A DNA stretch of 64,000 nt from Paramyrothecium sp. XJ0827 (Eukaryota > Ascomycota > Sordariomycetes > Hypocreales > Stachybotryaceae): contig JAJFPB010000008.1 of NCBI GenBank assembly GCA_020881915.1, positions 1,488,001-1,552,000 of the forward strand. The letters are read 5' to 3'. Under the pieces are notes generated by a model, which ran no database searches, was not told the origin of the DNA, and saw nothing but the letters and a program-made list of their open reading frames with translations. The position numbers and the translations under genes are program-made. Positions 22,864-36,628 of this stretch are shown here, one piece after another (within the stretch, counting starts at the first letter, position 1; each line of letters begins with the position of its first letter).

Positions 22864-25800
22864 ATGCCTACCTCCTTGCACCCCCAAGCCAAGTTCGATC
22901 CTCTGCCTCCCGACCTCGATATACATGGCCTTGTCGAAAAAACGCCCAACTTTAAGCGGGTACAGCGCGTATCACTATCGCAAATCCGAAATCTAGGACA
23001 GCAAGAGTTCGAAAAGCTCGTTCGGATTCACGTTATCGACGGCGGAAAGCCGCTCGTAATCGATGGCTGGGACAGCGTCTTTCCGACGGAGCTGTTCAGC
23101 GCGGACTGGCTCGAGGGAACCTACGACAAGAAACGTTGGTGCAACTCGTCACCCATCATGCTTACGTTTTATTGACCACTGCGCAGAGGAGAATGTTCGC
23201 GACATATCCGCTGCTTCTGACATCCCGATGACGACGGGGCACTATCTGCGGTCCATGAGGCAGCTCACGAATCAGTGGACGCCTACGAACTTCCGTGACG
23301 AGCGTCGACAACGCCTTTATATGAAAGATATCGACTGTCCTCCCGAATGGAGGGAAGCTCTACAGAAAATCATTCACCCAAGTCTTTTCTACCTGAACGA
23401 GAATGTCTCCAGCACTGGCCAAAAAACGAGGGATGCTGGTGGAATGTTTGACGATAAGGCGTCTGCTGCACCAGCTGGCGACCTCATGTCCAGCCTGCCA
23501 GAAGAGATGCGAGCCGAAAATCTGATGTGCTACATTGGTCACGAAGGCACATATACGCCAGCACATCGCGAGATGTGTGCCTCATTGGGCCAAAACATCA
23601 TGGTTGACGCTTCCAAGGACTACAATGGTGAAAAGGCGGGCAGCTCTCTTTGGTTCATGACGGAGAGTAAGGATCGCGAGGTCGTTCGCGAATACTTCCT
23701 CTCCATGCTGGGCCACGACATTGAGATTGAGAAGCATTTCGCCCAGATCAACGCCTGGAAAAAAGCTCCGTTCGATGTTTACGTTGTTGAGCAGCGACGG
23801 GGCGATTTCATCTTGGTTCCACCTCTGGCGGCTCATCAGGTCTGGAATCGAGGTACGCGCACGATCAAGGTGGCCTGGAATCGAACCACTGCCGAAACGC
23901 TTGCGCTTGCGCTACACGAGGCGCTGCCCAAGGCGAGGCTGGTATGCCGTGATGAGCAGTACAAGAACAAGGCCATCATTTACTTCACGTTAAAGAAGTA
24001 CTATGAGAAGCTACAGAAGTTGGAAGAGGATGCGGAGAGGACTCAAAAGAGCTTTATCGGTTTGGGTCAGGAAATCGTCCGAAATTCGCCACGAGCGAAG
24101 CAGCTGGCGAAAGACTTCAAGAAGCTCTTTGGTCTGTACACCGAGGTGCTCGTGGACGAAATGTTCGCGATCAAAGAAAAAGAGGTCGAATTCGTAGAGT
24201 ACGACTCATGCGTTACCTGTTCGTATTGTCGATCGAACATCTTCAATCGCTTCCTAACGTGTAAGCACTGCGTGCGTACGTTGGTTAATGGCGACGAGGA
24301 TGCATACGATATCTGCATGGAGTGCTACGCCATGGGCCGTTCTTGCGCTTGTTTATCTGGCCTTCAGTGGTGTGAACAGTGGCCTTGGGCAGACCTGGTC
24401 ACCGATTACGAAGTTTGGCGAGCTATGGTTATCAAAAACGACGGTTTCGTGGACTTGGAAACATCTCCACAGCCCTTTGAGATTGCGCGCCTCAAATCTG
24501 GAAAGAAGTCAGTTGCTCAGATTTGTCAGGAGGCTCTTCGGAGGCGGCCCTGGAAAGACATTACCAAGCCTGAGAGAGAAAAGACGCCCAGTGACTCTGA
24601 GCCGGAGGGTGATGATAAACCCAAGAAGAAACCCAAGAGAAAACAGAAGAAGGGAGAGGTGCGCCGATGCCACGTTTGTTGTCACAAAGACTACGCTTAC
24701 CGTGTGCACTCATGCACTAATCCTGACTGTGCCGAAGCTTACTGCTACGGTGTTCTGTACAGAGCTTTCGACATGATGCCTCAAAAGGTTCTCGAGGACG
24801 AGCACTGGCAGTGTCCGAAGTGCTTGGGCATATGTAACTGCGGTCACTGCAGGCGGTCCGGCAACACCAACTTTTACACTCCAAAGAACACCTCACTTGG
24901 CCATGACACGCGGCCCATTGCCGACGATCGCAGCGTCGAGGCACTCGTTGATTTTCGGATGAACAATCTTTCATGGCTGAAGGTCACTGGAGAGGAAAGC
25001 CGCAGCAAAGACAGCAGAAGAATGAAGCGTCTACGAGAGCAAGCCGACAATGCCAAAGCTCAAGATTTGACCGAGCAAGCAGAGGCAGAACAACAAATTC
25101 AGCATAGTGTCGATTCCAACGAGAGCCGCGGAGACAGTGCGGTGAATGAGGCTGACGAAGGGTTTCCATATCAAAACCATGCAACCGCCGATGATGCACC
25201 AACTTCTCACGGCTTTGACAACCAAGACGACCTCCACAGCCACGATGACGAGATGGTTGCTCAGTTAAATTCACTTGCCGCAGCGGAGGGCCTCCTTGGA
25301 GACGAGGCCGCGGATGAGTCCCTTTACCCTGATCCGGCAATCATGAGTCGACAGCGCATTGGCATGGGATATTATGAACAGGATGATACGGCAGACAAGA
25401 TCTTGTTTGACCCTTACCACGCACCTTCTGCGGATGCCATGCGACTGGATGAGCCTGATGTGTCGGAATATGTGAAGAAATCAATCCGGGCTGCCAAAAG
25501 AAAGGCGAAAAGGGACAATGAAGATCCGGATTTTGTCGTTGGGAAAGGCCACCACAAGAAGCCGCGTCTTGCTGCGGAGCCAGACTACCTCAACGCCATG
25601 GATCCGGCTCTTTTTGAAAGTGGCCCTTCCGCCCCCGTGACTCCTATGGAATCCAGCGTCGTCGACCCGCAAGTCGCAGAATCAGCTGGGCCACCCGAAA
25701 GCGAACAACAACCTGAAGCGGCACTAGTAGCGGAAGCGCCAAAGAAAGCAACTGCTAGGCTCTTTGACGCAAATGAGCCGGAGCTGCGACATGCCAAGCC

Positions 25801-26929
25801 CAGAGCCTCGTACGTAGAGGTCGAGGATGGTGAGATGGACTATTCGGAGCCTGAACAAGAGACTGTTCAGCAACTAGCTCGATCTCCGGAACCCGGGGCT
25901 ACGGATGCAGTCCAGAGTAATGCTGTGGACCTAGCTGCAGATGCGGTACGCGCTTTGTTTGGGGGGACAAGTGCACCACAGCCCCAGACCAGCCCGCCAC
26001 CGCAACAAGCAGCCACCGGGAAGAAGCGAGGGCGACCACCAAAACTCATTTCCGAGGTAGCATTGACTGCTTCTCCAAGCACAGTCTCTGGGGAAGATTC
26101 TCGGGCAAAATCTACAGAAGTGTCTCTGGCCAAGAAACCGCGCGGTCGACCTAGGAAATCTATTAATCCCGACACTACAGCCGACAAAGATCCTGAAGAG
26201 GCAGGTTCTGAAGCAGCTGCTGATGCCGTTGAGGAACAGGCAGTCGATGCGGCTCCTTCGCAGAGACGAGGACGAGGCCGCCCCAGGCGGTCGGGTGTCA
26301 CTACCATTGCCGCTGCCACCTGGGGTACAGAATCTCCTAGTCCAGAGCCGAGTCCAAAAGCGCCGGTTTCGAGCCGCGGAAGGGGCCGCCCACGACGGTC
26401 AGGACCACCTCCAGAGGTTCCATCTATTCAAGAAAAAGCAATCGAGAATTCACAATTCATGTCTTTGGCTGAACGGATGGCTATGCGCGGAAAGTCCTTT
26501 AAGATAGGCAAACGCAAGCCGACCGATCGACGCAGTGGCACAGATTCCCCAGCACCAAACAATGAGTACAACCGCTCGAGTTCGGTTGGTGACTCAAGTT
26601 CGGGATTGCAACCCGCCCAAACTCCTAGCACGGTATCTCGTCCTCACTCTATTACGGAGACATTTAATGCGACAACGGTTCCTGAGGAGGTTAAACGCGG
26701 TGTCACTGCGAAGGGCGCGACTATCGTACGGCTCAGTGACCCGGAGTCTGAACCAGAAGTATCGGACGAATCCGCACTGTTTATGGGCTCCAGTGACGGA
26801 TCTGAAGACGAAGGGGATATTCCAGCAAAACCAACAGTGTCTGCCGGCAGGGGGAGGGGAGGCAGTATCCGTGGCCGGGGCACGACTCGGGGAAGAGCTC
26901 GTGGCCGAGGCCGAGGACGAGGACGATGA
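22864..26929 (+). CDS. JmjC-domain chromatin protein with zinc fingers and AT-hooks
   Basis: Two exons (22864-23134, 23187-26929) encode 1337 residues. The JmjC domain (about 130-320) carries the iron-binding triad His217, Glu219 (in TPAHREMC) and His307 (in LAAHQVW), so it may be an active Fe(II)/2-oxoglutarate oxygenase, probably a histone lysine demethylase. A Cys-rich module at about 430-480 (CVTCSYCRSNIF, CKHC, CMEC) is followed at about 583-650 by a second cluster (CHVCCHKD, CPKCLGICNCGHC) resembling the zf-4CXXC_R1/CDCA7-type domain. The disordered C-terminal half has four AT-hook motifs near residues 1035, 1075, 1118 and 1154 (cores RGRPP or RGRPR) and ends in an Arg-Gly-rich tail (1310-1337). 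DNA binding in the nucleus is therefore likely. The 52-nt intron is needed to join the frames and yields KKQENVRDIS. The exact substrate is unknown. Confidence 0.88.
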
Positions 26930-27623
26930 CGTTGGCCTTCATGATCATATAAAGCACGTAGATGCGGATAGCAGTGCACGTTATTGCTGCTCGCCCCGTT
27001 TGTGGTTCAACCAGGAGACAGGGCAGGCAAGACTATTGCCGTGGTGGGCGATGGGCGGCTCCGAACCATACAATCGGGACCGCATGGGGTGAGCTGTGGT
27101 CAATTAACCACATTTGTACGGCCATGAAACGACAAGATACCCTAGTCTTTTTAGTTTAGACGACCCAACAGAGGTCGATTCCTCCACTTCTCGTATTGGC
27201 AGTAATTTACCGCGAGTGTTAGTGAGTATGTAGGGTTGGCCAAAGTCTAAGGTAAGGCATGGAATGGAGCACGCTGCAGTGGCCTGCGGTACCGTAGCAG
27301 TGCACCCTGGAAGCAATTGACGAGTTGGGAGGTGCTCTCCCGGCACGTGCTCCCCAACCACACTCACTTCTGCCTCGTCCTACGTGCCGTTTCCCACCAG
27401 GACCTGCAGCAACTGCGGATAATGACCCAACTGTCACCGCATGAGAGGAGACGCTAGGCTCCATCGTTCATTTGCTCGCGAGTCCCTGTTCGCGTACCGA
27501 ACTCCAGTCTCGCGCATATCTCGAATGGGCCCTGCTGCAGCTGCGTCGTCCCTTCGACTGCAACCCACGTGGTAAAGCGATCAATGACCCTCTGGCATCA
27601 AGATAAAGATAAAAAGGGCATGG
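26930..27623. other. Intergenic, nothing recognised
   Basis: 3' region of the JmjC gene and promoter of the phosphatase gene. No gene or clear regulatory element beyond scattered GGTAC motifs is seen. Confidence 0.5.
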
Positions 27624-29599
27624 ATGGCATCTCACGCTCCGGGCCATCTCGGTCGGCGCAACTCCCTGAGGACTAGCACATCCGTCGTCGTCGTCTCTGG
27701 TCTCGGTGTCGCATCCTGCATCTTGCTACTTGGAGTCATGTCTTCCTCCTGGAGGTTCCCGGCGGCCGCTCTGGCCATCTTCAGCCACGTCCGGCCCGGG
27801 GCCGTCGCCCAGGCCGTCGACCTTGGCTGGTACGCGCCGGCAAAAACCGACATCAACGACCTGGACAAGGTGCTCAGCGCCAAGGGCGTCTATGGCTGGA
27901 TCTACGACTCGTCTGAGACGCCCGACGACAAGTACGGCACCTACAACTGGTGCAACATGCCCCATGTGCGAGCCAGGGAGTATGTCAAGGCCAAGGACGA
28001 GTTCAAGCTGCAATATGTCGAAGTGGTACGTCGTCATAGACTTTCGGTCACGGCTGGTTTTCATGCTGACCGTCACCTTTCAATAGATTCACAGGCATCA
28101 CAAGCGCACCCCCTACTCATCCAATGCATTCCCTGTTGAGCCCTACCAGTGGAACTGTGATGCCCAGGGCCTCTACTACTACGGAGAGCCTTGGGACGGC
28201 GAGGACGCTGCCCGCGCTTATCGACAAGGCTTCATCTCCGAGATCAACCCCTTCGTCCCGTCAGGCTGGATCGGGTCTTGCCAGTTCCCCCAGATCACCG
28301 CTCAGGGTCTGGACGATTCTTGGCAGCACGGCGCCGACCTCTTCGCGGTCTACCACGACTTGCTGGGATTCCTGCCTGGGAAGAAGGATGACTTCCGCAA
28401 GAAGGTCCAGTACCGGGTGACGAACAACCTCATCACGAGTCAAGTTGCCGGCATGCTTATCAAGGGCATGTGGGACACAACTGAACCTTTCCCCGTGCTT
28501 GCACAGGTAAGATGATGACTTCACATCCTCTTTCCCAGCTCTCTGGAGTCATCTTCATAAGAGTTGCAGTCGCACACGAATAATTGATGCTAACTACCAT
28601 GAAAAGGCTGCCGGAGTCGACAGCTTGGAGCCTCAGTACAGCTGCAGCTCGTCCTCAAATATCTTCAATCGCATCAAGTCAAGCTCCAACGCGGATTGGA
28701 AGAGGCACTTGGACCAATCCGCCGGCCTTTTCAGCACCCTCGATGGCATCTCAGGCGTGCCCAGCAACGACGGCGGCTTCCATGCCTCGTTTGACCACTA
28801 CTACGACAACCTCTCGGCCCGCCAGTGCCACGACAAGCCTCTCCCCTGCAAGCTCGTCAACGGCGTCAACAGCACCACCTGCATCGACCAGGAGCTCGCG
28901 GATGCCGTCTATCGCATGGGCCACTGGGAATACAGTCAGATCTACCGTGATAGCCCCGACGCTCTCCAGGCCAGCGCTGGTTCTCTGGGCGTGTGGGTTG
29001 GTGAGTTGGCGACTCACCTACGCGAGGTTATTGATGGGAAGCGGGAGACCATCTACTTCCACAACATCGCCCACGACGGCTCCATCTCCCGTCTGCTTTC
29101 CATCCTGCAGCTCGATGAGATGCCGTGGCCGGGCATGGGATCCGAGGTCGTGTTCGAGCTCTACAAGAAGAAGGACACGCCAGCACAGCCTACTCCCACG
29201 GTTGTGGCCCCCGGCTGTAGCCGCAACAACTGCCTGCGCCAGATGATCCGCAGCTCCGCTGCCGCCGACGCGTTCTGCCCAACGTTTACGGCGTCTGAGT
29301 GGACGGGTCCCAAGCCCACGTGGCCCGCCAACTGCGATAGCGTCGAGGCCATCTCCTCCGCTTGCTCGTGTGTGGTCGCGCCTAGCGCCACATCCACGTC
29401 TGCTGGTTCACCTTCGCAGACCGCAGCTCCCAGCAAAAGCGGATACTACATCCGTGTTCTCTGGGGAGGCCAAGTTTTCAAGTCATCCAGCCCTACATTG
29501 GGCCTCATCGACATGCTCCCTGTTGAGACGCTTCTGGCTTACTTCGATGGGTTGGTCGGCGAAAGCGCCAGCAAGGTTAAGGCAAACTGCCAAGCTTGA
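27624..29599 (+). CDS. Secreted or membrane-anchored histidine acid phosphatase
   Basis: Three exons (27624-28025, 28087-28506, 28607-29599) give 604 residues. The catalytic motif RHHKRTP (residues 137-143) is the family's RHGxRxP variant: His138 would be the phosphorylated nucleophile. A second motif, AHDGS with His430-Asp431, supplies the proton donor. The many Cys residues (such as CHDKPLPC and NSTTCIDQ with an N-glycosylation site) indicate an extracellular, disulfide-bonded enzyme. A hydrophobic stretch near residues 19-40 from the ATG at 27624 could act as a signal anchor. Alternatively the in-frame ATG at 27738 gives a conventional signal peptide (MSSSWRFPAAALAIF...). A Ser/Thr-rich linker at about 530-550 precedes a last small domain. 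It would release phosphate from phosphomonoesters. The fold is sure; the start and the substrate are not. Confidence 0.87.
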
Positions 29600-29727
29600 G
29601 ACGCGGTAGAAGGTGATTTTGGGTTCCAAGTAAAGTAATAGGTAGATTGGGTATAATACTAATGTATGCTGTCCAGGACTGACGTCCTCTTTCTTCTTAA
29701 TCGCATTATCGTGAGTGCTCATGATGT

Positions 29728-31219
29728 TTAAAGGCCTGCTTCTGCCTCCATGTCCCTCCATCGACCGCTGCGCTTTGGGTCCAGCTCCTTCAACTTACCG
29801 AGCCATGACGAGACACTAGCCTGCTCCTCTGCGCTTGGTGCTCGGTCGAGCATCTGAGGAATGGCTAGCGTATACTCAAGTAAGACTTCATAGATCCACT
29901 TGATATCCGTGTAATCTTCCAACAGATCCTTGACCTCGTCTATTTCACGAAGGACGTATGCTTCGCGCTCTTCAATGTTCAAGCCAGGAGCAATGGTCAG
30001 AGGACCAGCCGGTTGAAGGATATTCATGATGAGGTATTGGTGGTAGAACCAGAGAGACTGGTCTTCGGGACCAACGTTGACGGCGTCGCGAATCTGGTCA
30101 AGCTCTGCAGCCGAGGTAAGTATCAATCATCACTCAGCGATGCGAATGGCACAAACCTTTGTCCAGAAACTTCCTACGCGCGGCATCATCCGCATTCCGT
30201 TCCTTGAGTAACCGAGGTATGAGCTGGCTACGATTATGCCATGCGGAGAAGTTGGACAAATTGGCATTGATCATCTTGTCAGTGTACTCAAACTCGGGTT
30301 CCACAAGACTCTCGCCAGCAAGAACGGAGCTTTCGAGCTTCGCGACGACATGCCGCCGGTAGCCCCAGGCATGAAAGTTCCTTTGATCTCTGTGTAGCAT
30401 CTTGCCAACCAGACCAAGCTCTGCCTCCCAGAGTGAACGGGCTTTTGGAGTTGGCAGCTGTTCAATGGCCTGTGCTAGAACCCACAATCGGTAGTTCCAT
30501 ATCCAGTAGCATTTTGGGAACTGTATCAGTAACGGCATGGTGAAGGCCAGCTCGGCTTGCAGGGTGTCTAGGTCGCGTTCGAATGAGGAGTTTGAGTCAT
30601 GGTCAGGAGTTGTACCACTCGTCCCAGCTGTCCGGGAGGCGGGGACTAGCGGGGTCTCGGTCGAGGAGGATGGCAACGAGGCGGCGGAAGAGGGCGTGGG
30701 AGTGGCGTTCGCTGAAGTACTCTGCGACGCCGTCGAGGGCCATGATCCAGCCGAGGGTTTGGACAATAGTCCAGAGATTAGACAGCGTCTGCGCGCGTTC
30801 CATACCGTGTAGTACTCGGGATTGAGACGGAGGAGCTTCGAGGTGAGCTGGAAAGTATCCAGGTCGTGGAGATGCTCCGAAACCTGCAACGGGAGGAAGA
30901 GAGTCAGCTGAGACACGAGAGGCGGTCGCGACGCGACGACGTGGTGGTCGGGAAACGACCGGACGGACAGACGGACCCTGAGACGTAGCTGATCCTCCAG
31001 GGACCGATATTTCTGGATTTTATCGAGATCTTGCTGGCGCTGCTCTTCGGTTCGAACGTGCGTAGTCTTGGCTACGTTGTGCTAGATGCAGGCGTCATCC
31101 GTCAGCCATGTAAGTCGGATTGGTGCGGGCGCGCAGCATGGGGGTAGGGGTGGCCGTTCCGAGGCATCCAGAGGGAAGCACGCCGCGGGCGACGGGAGGT
31201 GAGCACTCACGTTGTCCAT
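29728..31219 (-). CDS. bet4: Rab geranylgeranyltransferase alpha subunit
   Basis: Four exons on the minus strand (31219-31211, 31081-30977, 30883-30157, 30104-29728) give 405 residues. The protein has the tandem helical PPTA repeats: KLLRLNPEYYTVWNARRR, PKCYWIWNYRLWVL, RNFHAWGYRRHVVA, SNFSAWHNRSQLI and EDQSLWFYHQYLI. Together with a beta subunit and the Rab escort protein it transfers geranylgeranyl groups to C-terminal cysteines of Rab/Ypt GTPases. The first exon encodes only three residues (MDN) and is followed by a 129-nt intron; this start is a prediction based on a good GTGAGT donor and a CTAG acceptor. A Ser/Thr/Pro-rich insertion of about 60 residues separates repeats 1 and 2, where another frame is also open. 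Family identity is secure; the extreme N-terminus is less so. Confidence 0.88.
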
Positions 31220-34200
31220 CTCGAGGTTGGACAGGGCCAGGAACCGCTCGGAGACAAAAAGGAAGACAGGCCAGGCCGGCCGAGAATGGTGGAGCTGGGG
31301 AAGCTCGGCGTTGAGGGTGCAGGAGTTCTGCGTGGTGTGCTATCAGGCAGTAGCTGTAGCTGTGGCTGAGAGCTGTTAAGCTCTTGCTGCTGCTGCTGCT
31401 TGGAATTGGTGTCATTCCCTGTTCCTGCCGCTTACGGGCTGGCCAGCCAGTGTGGGGAAGGCGGGTCGTTCGGTCATGGCGGGGGATTCCACCAACCCGT
31501 TCCCGGCCAGCCGGTCTGGCCGCAGGTTGCGAGGCTTAATAAAGGAAATAGGAAGGGTGTTTGTGGAAATCTAGATCTTGGGTCATGCCCCGGTAATCAA
31601 TCTAATTAATATAGAGGTTGGGCTTGCCTCCCGTCGCGAGAGGCCTGTGTGAATTCGCCGCTGCTCTAATCGTCTGTGTAAGGTGCGTGGAATAATAGTC
31701 AACTGTTAACTGCCTGTATGTATGTCTTACCCTGTACTACTGCAACCGCGATCCCCTACAACTAGTTGTCGCTGCTTGTGCACTTTTTGTCACTTTCCTG
31801 TCCTTCCCATGGTCTTTGGCGATGGTCAGTGACTATGTGGAGACTTGTTGTATCGATTTGTAATGCTGTGATCAGTCATGTAAGTTGGCAATGTCAGGGG
31901 AGCGTGTGTCGGAAGGACGACGCGCCAGATCTGCTTCCCAACAGACACGCCTCTTCAAACCAGCAAAAGAACAGAAAGCTCCAACCCCGTGTTAGGTCTT
32001 TCGACCTTCCGACCTCCCGCCATTTCTGTCTACGAGCCCCAAATACTCCAGCAAATCTGAACCGTCGTATTTCAGGAGGTTCATTCGACCACCCGTACCC
32101 TATACCTTAATGGGGAATGGCCAGGCAAAGTAGCAGCCTGCCCAATACGGCAAGGCAAGGACGACCACCAGCCAGCCACACGTGCCCCTGATTTCCCCAG
32201 GATCGTCCGAGACATTCACACGTTCGTGTGCATCCATTTGCTGTGCAACCTATCTGTCAAAGCAACCTTAACCCCGAACATGAGACGACCTGGCCCGCGT
32301 CTCGCTGATGACTTGGGATTCGTGGGGACGGATGATGCCCCTGACCATCGCTCCCGGCTTCATGTGATGAGACCCTGAGTTGCATATGCTGAGGTCGCAG
32401 AACCTGACCATCAACCACTTCGGTGACCCTGGCTTTGTTAACCACCACCTCCCGTCCATGAGATCCGTCTCCCTCCAGGTTGGGGAAAACCGGCTGTCGA
32501 TCGGCGCCTAGGTGTAGTTCACCTACCATCCCTGGCCCTTTGCCATCGGCGGCCCACACCAAACGGCCGAACTTCGTCTCCTATCGCGAACCTGTCACAG
32601 CCATCGCAAGCTACCGCGTAAATGAGAGTCGCGTAACGTTGCAGGACCAACCATTGCGCGCCGCCGATGCAACACCGCAATCCCGTGCTATCGGAGTGCA
32701 ACCAACACCAAACAACCCAGCAAACCACTCCACAGTCCGGAGCACTTGGTGTCGCGAAAAATCCTCTCTCCCCCTCTCTCTCCTCTCAGGCCACATGATG
32801 AGTGCCCATCTTTGGTTAGGCGTCGTTCCTATCACCCGCTCACATACGCCTCGGATGGCAATGCAGAAGCCACACATGGCTTTTGTTGACCATTGTCTCC
32901 AAGTTTCGATGTAAACTCACCTCGGTTCCGATGACTTGACTCCCGTCGCTGCAATCTGATTGTCGATCACGCACCTGCGGGTGTTCCGTGACACCCTTTC
33001 GTCAATCGGACGAATAGACTTGCACGCTCCGCTGTGGAAAAGGCAATTTGCCCGCTTTAGCCAACCACGACAGCCGCCGCATGGGAGACGAAATCCGACC
33101 CTCCCTGCGTTTGTGCCACGACCATCGTCTTTGCCCTGATTTGCCGAGTGTTTTGACCCCTTGACCTTTAATGGTCGCCGCTCAATAGCTTTCGCTTATC
33201 GGACGAGCGGCATGCCTCCGTCGCAAAGCTTCGAGACCGATATTAGTGTCCTTCTCAGCCTGCTTGCAAGAACCCTGTATTTGCTAGCAGCTAGATCCCC
33301 TTTCCTGATGCGACAAAACCCCGTGCCAGGTGTTGTTGGCTCAGCTGCCCCTGCGTGATATTCATTTCGAGGCCTAAAGCATTCGGAACCTTGAGGCATG
33401 GGTGGGGCGGGATGGTTGCCGCCAAACTTGTTCGGCTATCGAGGAACGCTTCTGACCATTCCGGGGTCCTGAGGTTTCGTCATATGAGCCGCCTGGCGAT
33501 AGCCTCTTCTACTCTTCCTGAAGTGTGGGTGTTCGCTTGCATGGTCACGGTTCGGGCAATGTTACACCCTCCTTCCTTTACCGGAAATTTGCCCTGAGTT
33601 GAGTGATGGATCGGAGATGTTGGTAGCTACTTTGAACCCCTTACCATCAGGCATTTTGACTCGGTGTTACTCTTCCAAGCCTCAGTGGGTTACAGCGGAC
33701 ATGCGCACATTTCGCGATAAGCATGGACGGGTACTTTCCGCAAACGCCTTCAAGAAGACGAAGAAGAAGAAGGGCCTAGGGGTGTATCGCGAGCAACGTT
33801 GCCAACAGCACAGCAAGTGCTAATTTGGACATTGAAGGTGCTGAATGGAGTCGTGCCAGGAGGTGAACTTTAACACCGCTGTTGCTTAGTTGCATGCAGC
33901 TGGTGAGGCTCCAGGTTGGTAGATTTGCTTTACCCGCAGTAAGTTACATTTGCAAAGCCAAAGTGGTGAGAAAGCTCGCGTTCCAACAGTGACATTGTCG
34001 AACGGGTGGCCGGGTCTCAAGTGACATTCCTTTCTAAGTCCTAAGCATGGATCTGAGACTCGTCAACGTTGTATAAATACTACCAGTTCGTCACCCTTCC
34101 TCTTTGATTCTAGGTTTCGTTTCACAAGCAGAACTTTCCACTCCCTTCCAACCCTGTGCCTCACCCGGTGCTCCCTTCTCGAGCTTCTTGCTTGCATCTG

Positions 34201-34233
34201 TCACTTTCCTGCCTGATTACCGAGTTATTGAAG
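31220..34233. other. 3-kb gene-free stretch upstream of chitinase gene
   Basis: No open frame here has a recognisable domain or convincing splice signals; the longest (32480-32914, +) looks non-coding. The region is the upstream area of both bet4 and the chitinase gene and could hold a long regulatory region or non-coding transcripts. I see no tRNA, rRNA or transposon signature. Confidence 0.5.
34072..34079 (+). promoter_or_regulatory. Candidate TATA box of the chitinase gene
   Basis: TATAAATA lies 162 bases before the chitinase ATG, a usual distance given a leader of about 100-130 bases. Strong TATA boxes are typical of inducible fungal genes. Inferred from position only. Confidence 0.55.
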
Positions 34234-35691
<1,458 letters not shown>

Positions 35692-36628
35692 ACGGACCTC
35701 ACGCCAAGCATGGACCTCTTCTTGGTTGTACATTCTCGACTTTCTATGGTCACTCGAGCAGTGGATTGTTCCTCGAGATTGAACCATTCTTAGTTTGACA
35801 ATTCGACTTCATCGTGAGTCAGAGGGAGCCATGGTTGTGTATGGGAGGGAAGACATGGCACCGGGTGATGTAGTTGACACTTTACGCGTTCGCCTTGACG
35901 GCGAATGTTTCTCAGTATATATTGTTCCCTGAGTTAGTTGAGCAGCACAGTACATACGTCTCTCGTTCAAGCAATAGCTTACACAATTGCACCATCACAT
36001 TCTATTCGACCTTTCCACACAATGCTTTTCGCACCTAGATGCTTTACATGAAGTACGCGCTCAGTTACCCCTTACGAGACAAGCAAGTGCCTTCCCTTAC
36101 CTGGAAGGCATGCCACACGGGTGACGCTCCCGCCTGCCCGAGTCACAAATTCCATTGACCGGGTCTTGCCTTCCCCGTTGTTCCGCCCGGCCTCGCCGCT
36201 CCTCGACGCCGATCATTAGAAACGTCTCGGCCTCTTTCGTGCTTACCTCTAGCATGCGTTCTACCTACAGTAAGTTTGCCATGAGGCCTTGATTTGTTTG
36301 GTGGCTGCGGCCGCAGTGGTATTGTACCCTGCTTCCTCCTTCTACAGGAGCCCTTGTACACACCTCTACCCGTTCTTCTATTTCTATCCTATCAATTTTT
36401 CTTACAACCGGTCGACCGGTGTGCAATAACGGCTCGAGGTGACAGTGCTGGTACAGCCAAGTGCACAAGTATCACATTTTCAGCTACTTATTGTTTATGA
36501 ACCCACGTTGAACCAGTATTTCACATAATATTATTCAAAGTCATTCGTTTCTTCCGGGCTTCCACAGTCCAAGCCGCCTCGGCCTGTCGCACAGCCATTG
36601 ATACCGCCATACGTCACTCGCAACTCCA
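35692..36628. other. Intergenic, nothing recognised
   Basis: Downstream of the chitinase gene and upstream of the AMA1-type gene. Short unsupported frames only. Confidence 0.5.

Noticed and set aside
30603..30803. Alternative minus-strand frame inside bet4 that looks protein-like
   Set aside because: Using it would need two frame changes within the first PPTA repeat; the called frame is continuous from NPEYYTVWN to PKCYWIWNYR.
32480..32914. 144-codon plus-strand frame
   Set aside because: No domain, poor start context, overlapping frames on the other strand.
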